Below, piece after piece: positions 1 through 6,532 of a DNA stretch of 52,808 nucleotides. The position numbers and the translations under genes are program-made. The notes under the pieces are model-generated. The model was not told where the DNA came from and made no database searches. It was given only the letters and a program-made list of their open reading frames with translations. The first letter of the stretch is position 1; each line of letters starts with the position of its first letter. Source of the stretch: Ruminococcus sp. (lineage in GTDB: Bacteria; Bacillota; Clostridia; Oscillospirales; Ruminococcaceae); NCBI GenBank assembly GCA_017620025.1, contig JAFZRF010000052.1, forward strand, positions 1 to 52,808, given 5' to 3'.

Positions 1-6
1 GTATAT

Positions 7-90
7 GACTTCATCTTGTCCTCCGTGTTGTTGGTGTTGTGGTAAACTCAATTTTACACCTTGGACGAGATGAAGTCAATTCTTTTTTTA
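7..90 (+). terminator. Long-armed hairpin followed by a T-run (terminator or 3' end of a small RNA)
   Basis: Bases 7-21 pair with 63-77 (15 pairs, one G-U). An inner partial hairpin lies around 36-60, and a run of T follows at 82-88. The 41-base gap between arms is long for a plain terminator, so this could be the 3' end of a structured small RNA or the terminator of a gene left of the window. No ORF covers it. Confidence 0.5.
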
Positions 91-118
91 TTTGTTGCAC
101 TTCATATTATAATCTGCC

Positions 119-137
119 GCAGCCCCTTTAGAATCCC
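119..137 (-). repeat. Copy of the 19-base intergenic repeat core
   Basis: This is the exact reverse complement of the 19-base core gggattctaaaggggctgc found at 19552-19570 and 27647-27665. It lies alone between two terminators. Confidence 0.7.
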
Positions 138-172
138 AAACTTTTGAATACGTTCTGTTATGAGAAAAACGA

Positions 173-201
173 AGGGCGCACTAACAAGTGCACCCTTTTT
201 A
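173..201 (-). terminator. Terminator of uppP
   Basis: A hairpin gggtgcac / gtgcgccc (one wobble) lies just past the uppP stop codon. Because T (173-side A-rich) and A tracts flank both sides, it may work in both directions. Confidence 0.6.
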
Positions 202-205
202 CTTA

Positions 206-1063
206 TTATTTTACAAATGCAAAGTATGCAAGCACCAATGCACCGAGTATGATACGATACCAGCCGAACACCTTGAAATCGTGCTTCTTTATATAGTCCA
301 TAAGGAACTTGATAACGAATATGGATACAGCGAATGCAACGATCATGCCTACAGCGAGTATGGCGGTCTGCTGTGCGGTGAAGCCGCCGTCATACTTTAT
401 GAGCTTCAGAAGACTTGCGCCGAACATTACGGGTATCGCAAGGAAGAAGGTGAACTCTGCCGCAACTGCACGGGAGATACCTATAAGGAGCGCTCCGACT
501 ATTGTTGCACCCGAACGGGAAGTACCGGGGAATATAGCAGCAAGGAGCTGGAACATACCGATGATGAATGCGTCCTTGTATGTAAGCCTGGCAATGTCGC
601 TTACTCTTGAAGTGCGGCCCTTGTTCCAGTTCTCAACGATGATGAAGGCAATACCGAATGTGATAAGTGCTATTGCGACCACCCAGGGATTGTAAAGATG
701 CTCATCGATCCAGTCATCGAGTGCAAGACCTATAACAGCAGCGGGGATGCAGGCAACGAGTACCTTGAACCACATCACGAAGATGTCGGTCTTTATCATT
801 GCGCCGAAGCCGTCCTTTGAGAGCGGTGCATTGTTGTCCTTCTTGCCGAAAGGCCAGAGCTTCTTGAAAAAGATGACTACTACTGCGAGTATGGCGCCGA
901 GCTGTATGACAACATCGAACATTTCCTTGAAGTCGTCTGTCTCGTTGAGTTTCAGGAACTCGTCAACGAGGATCAGATGTCCGGTGCTGCTGATAGGCAG
1001 CCATTCTGTGATACCCTCTACAATGCCGAGGATTATGGCTTTGATGATCTCGTAAAAACTCAT
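206..1063 (-). CDS. uppP: Undecaprenyl-diphosphatase (UppP/BacA family)
   Basis: Integral membrane enzyme that dephosphorylates undecaprenyl diphosphate to recycle the lipid carrier of cell-wall synthesis; it also confers bacitracin tolerance. At 285 residues it has the usual family length. Both signature motifs are visible: [15 protein letters not shown] near residues 15-29 and [10 protein letters not shown] in the second half, with several hydrophobic segments between. I chose the ATG at 1063 because an AGGAAG site lies 8 bases upstream and the protein then begins MSFYEI like its relatives; an in-frame start at 1168 would add 35 residues reaching into the promoter. Transcribed alone, divergent from the signalling operon. 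Family assignment is firm. Confidence 0.96.
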   Translation of the reverse strand: MSFYEIIKAIILGIVEGITEWLPISSTGHLILVDEFLKLNETDDFKEMFDVVIQLGAILAVVVIFFKKLWPFGKKDNNAPLSKDGFGAMIKTDIFVMWFKVLVACIPAAVIGLALDDWIDEHLYNPWVVAIALITFGIAFIIVENWNKGRTSRVSDIARLTYKDAFIIGMFQLLAAIFPGTSRSGATIVGALLIGISRAVAAEFTFFLAIPVMFGASLLKLIKYDGGFTAQQTAILAVGMIVAFAVSIFVIKFLMDYIKKHDFKVFGWYRIILGALVLAYFAFVK

Positions 1064-1109
1064 GTTCTCTTCCTTTCTCTGTCGTATGACATAAATAGAT
1101 ACAGGTACT

Positions 1110-1138
1110 ATTATAGCACAGAGAAGCTGCGCTGTCAA
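1110..1138 (-). promoter_or_regulatory. Sigma-A promoter of uppP
   Basis: On the minus strand TTGACA (1133-1138), 17-base spacer, TATAAT (1110-1115): perfect consensus. Confidence 0.85.
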
Positions 1139-1195
1139 ATAGAAAATGTCTGTACAGATCTGATACAATTGCGCATTATGACAGCAGTGATTGTC

Positions 1196-1224
1196 TTGAC
1201 ATTGGCTGTGCTGTATGTTATAAT
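1196..1224 (+). promoter_or_regulatory. Sigma-A promoter of the kinase/phosphatase/FHA operon
   Basis: TTGACA (1196-1201), 17-base spacer, TATAAT (1219-1224). It is a perfect consensus promoter, divergent from the uppP promoter. No further promoter this strong is evident inside the operon. Confidence 0.85.
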
Positions 1225-1237
1225 TTTTTATGTATGC

Positions 1238-1267
1238 GTAAGGCTTCGGTGCTGTTCAGAGCCTTAC
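1238..1267 (+). other. 5'-UTR stem-loop of the signalling operon
   Basis: gtaaggct (1238-1245) pairs perfectly with agccttac (1260-1267) shortly after the predicted transcription start. No T-run follows, so it is not a terminator; it may protect the 5' end. Confidence 0.5.
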
Positions 1268-1293
1268 ATTAATAAAAGAAAGCAGGGTATGGA

Positions 1294-2571
1294 ATGAGCG
1301 GACCAAAAGTAGATACAGCGACGCTGCGTAAAATGGAAAGGGACAGGCTGATCGCAGCAAGGCATGACCGTCAGGCGCTTGCTGCCGATATACAGAAGAC
1401 CATCAACGATCTTACCGGGATCTGTGATGAGCTCTGCGGTCTCTTTGATCAGGAAAGCGGATTCAGCGATCCTTCTGACAAAGTGCGCAAGAAGCGTGAG
1501 TCATACGGAAAAAGACTCAGGAAGCTTCTTAACAAGGTGCAGAGGGGCAATGAGATGTTCGATGTGACTTCGGCAAAGGGCGAGCTGCAGGAGATAAGAC
1601 GTGATATCGAAAGAGATCAGGAGTTTGTCACTGTCCGTAATATCGCTGATAACAACGTACAGATCGTCAAGCGGAAACAGGAGACACAGGCTGTAATTAA
1701 TACAAGGCGCAGGATAATTGAAAACCTTGCTCCTTCAGTTCCTGTCCCTGAGACAGGTGTGACCGAGGAAGAGGTAAGCGAACAGGCCGCCGCTTTTGAG
1801 GAGGATATCCGTATCCGCATGGAGGAGGGTGAGATGACAGGCACTCACAAAAACTCCATTCTCCTTATCAGTCAGGATCTTCATGAGCTGCTTGAAAGCT
1901 CTCTTCCCGCTGAAACGAGAGTCAAGCGTATGCGCCGCCTCTATGCCCAGTACGAAAAGGTGAATGCTCTTATCAGGAGTGAGATGGAGGTAATGCGTGC
2001 CGCCTATAATGAATACTGTGCCGAGTGCTTCGATTCCGGTTCGGAACCTGCTGCAATTTCTGATTTCTCGACCGTGAACGATATCAGGAAGGCAACAAAG
2101 GAAGCCGGCGAGTACGCAGAGAACAAGCTTTCACAGGAGTATATCAGAAGACAGATCGACGATGTCATGGCCAGACACGGCTACAACGTCATCCGCTCCG
2201 ATATCCTCGAGGAGACTTCGGGTCAGGTCCTCTACGGCGTTGACGAGGATTCAGCTATCAACGTATTTGTGTCAGATGACAATCAGGTCACGATGCGTGT
2301 CGTTGGCGTCGGCTTCGATTCAGATATTTCCGATGCTGAGAGCGAAAAGCTCTATCAGCAGCAGTGTGCATTCTGCTCTCTCCATCCGCAGCTCACAGCA
2401 GAGCTCGAGATGCGCGGGGTCATACTGACCACGAGAAAGCACAACCCGCCTGATAAGAAATTCAACAAGAAGATAAAGGTAAAGACAAAGAAGAACGAGC
2501 GGCAGTCGTCACGCACCGGAAGGGCGCAGCAGCGGCAGGAGCTCAGGACTATGTATAAGGAGAATGACTGA
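1294..2571 (+). CDS. Coiled-coil protein of unknown function, first gene of the phospho-signalling operon
   Basis: A 425-residue soluble protein that I do not recognise. It starts MSGPKV, has no signal peptide or membrane segment, and is highly charged with long heptad-rich helical stretches (roughly residues 5-35, 60-150 and 155-245). A more globular region follows (about 270-375, with a Val/Asp-rich strand-like patch around NVFVSDDNQVTMRVVGVG), then a very basic tail (last ~40 residues, KKFNKKIKVKTKK). The ATG at 1294 follows a CAGGG site. The stop overlaps the next start by one base (TGATG), so it is translationally coupled to the FHA gene. Context suggests a scaffold or substrate of the operon's kinase and AAA+ ATPase, which is inference only. 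Confidence 0.85.
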   Translation: MSGPKVDTATLRKMERDRLIAARHDRQALAADIQKTINDLTGICDELCGLFDQESGFSDPSDKVRKKRESYGKRLRKLLNKVQRGNEMFDVTSAKGELQEIRRDIERDQEFVTVRNIADNNVQIVKRKQETQAVINTRRRIIENLAPSVPVPETGVTEEEVSEQAAAFEEDIRIRMEEGEMTGTHKNSILLISQDLHELLESSLPAETRVKRMRRLYAQYEKVNALIRSEMEVMRAAYNEYCAECFDSGSEPAAISDFSTVNDIRKATKEAGEYAENKLSQEYIRRQIDDVMARHGYNVIRSDILEETSGQVLYGVDEDSAINVFVSDDNQVTMRVVGVGFDSDISDAESEKLYQQQCAFCSLHPQLTAELEMRGVILTTRKHNPPDKKFNKKIKVKTKKNERQSSRTGRAQQRQELRTMYKEND

Positions 2572-3302
2572 TGGCATCGATACGCTGTCCGCAGTGCGGA
2601 TATGAAAACCCCGAGGGTTCTGTGATATGTGATATTTGCGCCGAGACTCTTGTAAAGGCACCGGAGGTCCCTGCACCTACAGCAGCAGAGATCCCGCAGC
2701 CGGCACCAATGCATGCCATGAACGTTCCCGATCGCCTGCCCGAGCAGGTGTCTCCTGTAACAGAGAGCAGCAGTCAGCAGGCAGCGTCCGGCGAAACCGG
2801 CAGGCAGTACTATGTATTCTGTCCGGAATCGCAGGCGAAGACCATAGTAAAGAACGGAGAGGTCACAAGGTTCTACTGTGAGGGCTGCCATATCGAGCAT
2901 GATATAGACGGCTTCCTCTGGCAGATAGAGGTGAGTGAGGAAACCGCACCGTCCGCTCCCGGGGCGACCGCACCTCAGCAGACTGCCCCCGGGAGCGACG
3001 ATCTCTGGCTCGAGGAGATAAACACCGGCTTCCGTATAGATATTGCAAAGACCGGCGGCACTCTCGGAAGATACGGCAATTTCGGCTCGGAATTCTTCCT
3101 CTCGCACAATATGCATACTGTCTCCGGCGAGCACTGCCGCATAACCTATGAGTACGGCTCATGGGTGCTCAGGCATATAAGCCGTACCAACAGCACGCAC
3201 TACAACGGCGTTTCTCTCACCCGTGAGGAACCGAATCTCCTTGAGGACGGCAAGCTGCTCGTCCTTGCGAATACGGTTACTCTGCGTGTACATATAGGCT
3301 GA
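2571..3302 (+). CDS. Zinc-ribbon and FHA-domain protein (phospho-threonine reader)
   Basis: 243 residues in three parts. An N-terminal zinc ribbon has CPQC and CDIC knuckles (residues ~5-21). A Pro/Ala-rich linker leads to a second cysteine cluster (FCPE...YCEGCH, about 83-105). The C-terminal FHA domain (about 145-243) shows the GR loop (LGRYG), SGEH in place of the SxxH motif, and NSTHYNG for the conserved Asn turn. FHA domains bind phospho-Thr peptides, so this is the probable reader for the kinase encoded downstream, playing the role Fha plays with PpkA in type VI secretion (analogy, not shown here). It overlaps the genes on both sides by one base (TGATG), so it is strongly coupled. Confidence 0.9.
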   Translation: MASIRCPQCGYENPEGSVICDICAETLVKAPEVPAPTAAEIPQPAPMHAMNVPDRLPEQVSPVTESSSQQAASGETGRQYYVFCPESQAKTIVKNGEVTRFYCEGCHIEHDIDGFLWQIEVSEETAPSAPGATAPQQTAPGSDDLWLEEINTGFRIDIAKTGGTLGRYGNFGSEFFLSHNMHTVSGEHCRITYEYGSWVLRHISRTNSTHYNGVSLTREEPNLLEDGKLLVLANTVTLRVHIG

Positions 3303-3874
3303 TGTATATAGACCGCATCCTCTTCCCGATACAGGCACTCGGCCCCGGCGACCGTCTTGTGATATGGACGGCGGGCTGCTCCAGGCGCTGCACCGGCTGT
3401 GCAAACCCGGAGCTCTGGAGCACGGAGGGCAGACGCTCACGTTCTCCGCTTGAGATAGCCCGTATCATCAACAACATAGCAGCTGAAAACAGTATCAGCG
3501 GCATAACGGTCACCGGAGGAGATCCTCTCGAGCAGCCGGAGGAGCTTATCGAGCTCCTGCGCCTTGTCTCCTGTGTGACGGACGATGTCCTCGTCTATAC
3601 AGGCTACACCCTCGGACAGCTCTGCTGCGAGCTCACAACGGAGCAGTACGACGAGCTGAGAACACTTGTCTCCGTCCTTGCGGAGGGACCATACATCGAA
3701 GAACTGAACACACCGGATACCGTACTGCTTGGCTCATCGAACCAGAGCCTTGTATATTTCCGGGAGGATATGCGTGAGCGTTATGAGGAGTATCTTTCGC
3801 AGGGCAGGAAGATACAGAATGTGTATATGGGAAACAGGCTGATTTCCGTAGGCATACACAACAGGCAAAAGTAA
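3302..3874 (+). CDS. Short radical-SAM / 4Fe-4S protein (NrdG-like activase family)
   Basis: 190 residues. The radical-SAM cluster motif CX3CX2C is explicit (GCSRRCTGC, residues ~24-32), followed by NPELW as in NrdG/PflA-type activases, and GITVTGGDPLEQ (about 63-74) is the GGDP/GGEP motif that contacts S-adenosylmethionine. The length fits the minimal NrdG-like family, but no anaerobic ribonucleotide reductase or other glycyl-radical enzyme lies nearby; the neighbours are FHA, AAA+, phosphatase and kinase genes. The substrate is therefore unknown and probably not NrdD. It starts at an ATG overlapping the FHA stop and ends 18 bases before the AAA+ gene. Confidence 0.9.
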   Translation: MYIDRILFPIQALGPGDRLVIWTAGCSRRCTGCANPELWSTEGRRSRSPLEIARIINNIAAENSISGITVTGGDPLEQPEELIELLRLVSCVTDDVLVYTGYTLGQLCCELTTEQYDELRTLVSVLAEGPYIEELNTPDTVLLGSSNQSLVYFREDMRERYEEYLSQGRKIQNVYMGNRLISVGIHNRQK

Positions 3875-3892
3875 AACGATAAGGAGTTATTT

Positions 3893-5755
3893 ATGAAGAA
3901 GCACAGCGTGCCGAAGTGGCAGCAGGAGATATCGAGCTTCAAGGGTATCAAGAGCACGTTTATCATCGAAGGCAATATTAACGATTTCTATCCTCTTTAT
4001 GACGGCGGAGAGAATCCGCTTGCCTTCGTTGACCTGAACATGACTCTGCTCAGGCTCTTCAACGAGCGCAAGGAGGATACCGACTATGAGTTCCTGTTCT
4101 GTGATCCTGCAACAGGCATATACAACAAATTCGGCGACAGATACGGCAATATCGAGGAGATGCTCAACAAGTACTCTTCGGGTACCGACGGAGAGCCTCT
4201 TCCCTTCGGAATAGACAGGCTCTTCAAGAAGTCCTGCAAGCTTGATGATATCGAGCAGCTTTCTTCCGTGATAAGGAATGCCATGGTAGATACCGACAGA
4301 CAGAAGCCGGTTGTTGTTGTCATGAATTTCGTATCACGCTACATATCAAGTCCGTCGAATCTTGCACCGGATGAGAGCAAGATGTTCCTGAACCTCCTGT
4401 TCGCATCCCTTAATTCGGCAAGGATAAACAACGATTTCAACACCCTCATCATGATCGTTGAGAAGTTCAATGACCTTCCGGCATGGTTCTTCTACAACAA
4501 TCCGAACGTACGTACCATATCCATTCCCGATCCTGACAAGGACCTGAGAACGATATTCATTGACAAGGAGTATCTTGAATTCCGTGATGATCCCCGTCTT
4601 GAAAAGGTGAAGGAAAAATTCATAGATATCACTGAGGGACTCAAGCACCGTGAGCTGAAGGAGCTTCGCAATCTCTATCAGAGACTTATCGCGAAGAACC
4701 CCGAGACAGAGCTCCTTGATGCGGTATCGATATACAAGTACGGCATTATCGAGAATATGTGGCATTCCATAGACAAGGAAAAGATAGCAGGACTTGAGGA
4801 GCTTCTCAAGCAGCGTGTAATGGGACAGGACGAGGCGGTAAGCAAGACCGTGAATATCGTAAAGCGTGCAGTATCAGGTCTTTCGGGCCTGCAGCATTCC
4901 TCCGGCCAGAACAAGCCCCGTGGCGTACTCTTCTTTGCAGGCCCCACAGGTACCGGTAAGACTGAGCTCACGAAGGCGCTCTCCGAGCAGCTCTTCGGTG
5001 ACGAGAACAACTGCATCCGCTTCGATATGAGTGAGTTCTCCGAATCTCATGCAGCACAGAAACTCTTCGGAGCGCCTCCCGGATATGTCGGCTACGAAGC
5101 CGGCGGACAGCTTACCAACGCCATCAAGGAGCGCCCCTTCTCGATACTCCTCTTCGACGAGATTGAAAAGGCCCATCCGTCTATTATGGACAAGTTCCTC
5201 CAGATACTCGAGGACGGCCGTATGACGGACGGACAGGGCAATACGGTATACTTCTCCGAGACCCTTATCATCTTCACCAGCAACCTCGGTATCACAAGGC
5301 AGTACATCGACTCCACCGGACGTGAGTGCCGTGAACAGCTCGTCACCCCGAGTGAGACCTATGAGGAGATAAAGCCGAAGGTGCTAAGTGCTATAAAGGA
5401 TCACTTCAAGCCCGAGGTCCTCAACCGTATCGGCAACAATGTCATAGTATACGACTTCATTCGTCCCGAGGCTGCAAAGGCGATAGTAAGGGGTCAGGTG
5501 AAGAAGATAAACAGCCGCATACTCAAGCAGAACAAGATCACCGTCAACGTTACTGACGCTCTCCTTGAGCTATTCTATGAGCTTGCCTCCCGTGACAACG
5601 TACTTGAAATGGGCGGACGAGGCATAGGAAACCTCATGGAGGAGCAGTTTATCAATCCGCTTGCCGAGTTCATCTTTGAAGCCGCCTGTGATACAGGTGA
5701 TACAGTAACAGCGGATGCAGCAGACGGCAAGGTCGTCTTCTCCAAGGGGGCATAA
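3893..5755 (+). CDS. ClpB/ClpV-like AAA+ ATPase with a degenerate first ATPase half
   Basis: 620 residues. The C-terminal half (about 300-610) is a complete Hsp100 D2-type module. It has GPTGTGKTEL (Walker A, near 350), pore loop GYVGYEAGG, LLFDEIEKAH (Walker B), FTSNLG (sensor 1), FKPEVLNRIG (arginine-finger region) and GGRGI (sensor 2). The N-terminal ~290 residues look like an AAA fold (STFIIEGNINDF; PVVVVMNFVSRY) but lack a Walker A and an acidic Walker B. No ClpP-binding loop or ClpB middle domain is evident, so a disassembly/remodelling role is more likely than proteolysis (inference). The GAAGGAGT-type site upstream (AAGGAG at 3880s) supports the ATG at 3893. The phosphatase gene follows after 3 bases. 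Confidence 0.93.
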   Translation: MKKHSVPKWQQEISSFKGIKSTFIIEGNINDFYPLYDGGENPLAFVDLNMTLLRLFNERKEDTDYEFLFCDPATGIYNKFGDRYGNIEEMLNKYSSGTDGEPLPFGIDRLFKKSCKLDDIEQLSSVIRNAMVDTDRQKPVVVVMNFVSRYISSPSNLAPDESKMFLNLLFASLNSARINNDFNTLIMIVEKFNDLPAWFFYNNPNVRTISIPDPDKDLRTIFIDKEYLEFRDDPRLEKVKEKFIDITEGLKHRELKELRNLYQRLIAKNPETELLDAVSIYKYGIIENMWHSIDKEKIAGLEELLKQRVMGQDEAVSKTVNIVKRAVSGLSGLQHSSGQNKPRGVLFFAGPTGTGKTELTKALSEQLFGDENNCIRFDMSEFSESHAAQKLFGAPPGYVGYEAGGQLTNAIKERPFSILLFDEIEKAHPSIMDKFLQILEDGRMTDGQGNTVYFSETLIIFTSNLGITRQYIDSTGRECREQLVTPSETYEEIKPKVLSAIKDHFKPEVLNRIGNNVIVYDFIRPEAAKAIVRGQVKKINSRILKQNKITVNVTDALLELFYELASRDNVLEMGGRGIGNLMEEQFINPLAEFIFEAACDTGDTVTADAADGKVVFSKGA

Positions 5756-5758
5756 GCT

Positions 5759-6532
5759 ATGTTCAGATATGCAGTACTTATCGATATAGGCGTTCACGAG
5801 GATCAGAACGATGACCGTGTTTCCGTGGACGGAAATATAGTAGAAGAAGGATGGCTGCTCGGAACAGCGGATAAGGATTATTTCCTTGCAGCTGTCTGTG
5901 ACGGAGCAGGCGGAGTGAAGCAGGGCGGCAGAGCTGCCGGAATGGCGGTAAACGGCATAAGTGAGTGCCTTGCCCCCGGACTCTCGGCTGCCGATATACG
6001 TGCAGCGATCGAACGTGTGAACTCCCGTGTCGTAGAGACCGGCGAAGCAGAGGGCGCAAGGAAAGAGCTGATGACCACTGTTGCCGGTATTTACGCAAAC
6101 GGTGAGGATCTCATCGTATTCAATGCGGGCGACAGCCGTGTCTACCGCCTCAGAGGACAGTACCTCCGCCTGCTCTCAAAGGATCATTCCTATGTGCAGG
6201 ATCTTGTGGATATAGGGAAGATAACCCCGGAGGAAGCTCACCTTCACCCGAAGAAGAATATAATCAACAAGTTCATAGGCATAGAGCAGCCGGTAAACCC
6301 GAGAGTAAAGGAGTTCACCGAGGATCTGCTCAACGGAGATATATTCATGATCTGCTCCGACGGCATAACCGATGTGCTGACGGATGCAGAGATATGTGAG
6401 ATCATGCGCAGTCACAGCCGTGATATCAAGCTTGACAGATGCTGCTCAGCCCTCAGGGACGCAGCAGTAAAGGCAGGCTCACTCGACAACATGACTGTGC
6501 TTCTTATAAGAAAGGAAGGGACGGAAGAATAA
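5759..6532 (+). CDS. PP2C-family Ser/Thr protein phosphatase
   Basis: 257 residues, full length for a bacterial PPM/PP2C phosphatase. The metal-binding and catalytic motifs are all present: HEDQNDD near residue 14 (the N-terminal acidic site), CDGAGG (about 43), ELMTTVAGI (about 102), NAGDSR (about 121), CSDGITD (about 200) and DNMT near the C-terminus. It removes phosphate from Ser/Thr residues and here most likely counteracts the kinase encoded next; its TAA overlaps the kinase ATG by one base. No membrane segment is seen. The AAGGGGG at 5744 region gives an 8-base spacing to the ATG. Confidence 0.95.
   Translation: MFRYAVLIDIGVHEDQNDDRVSVDGNIVEEGWLLGTADKDYFLAAVCDGAGGVKQGGRAAGMAVNGISECLAPGLSAADIRAAIERVNSRVVETGEAEGARKELMTTVAGIYANGEDLIVFNAGDSRVYRLRGQYLRLLSKDHSYVQDLVDIGKITPEEAHLHPKKNIINKFIGIEQPVNPRVKEFTEDLLNGDIFMICSDGITDVLTDAEICEIMRSHSRDIKLDRCCSALRDAAVKAGSLDNMTVLLIRKEGTEE

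Noticed and set aside
2355-3134. Minus-strand open frame (259 codons) over the FHA gene
   Set aside because: Antisense shadow without start signals; the plus-strand FHA and zinc-ribbon motifs are clear.
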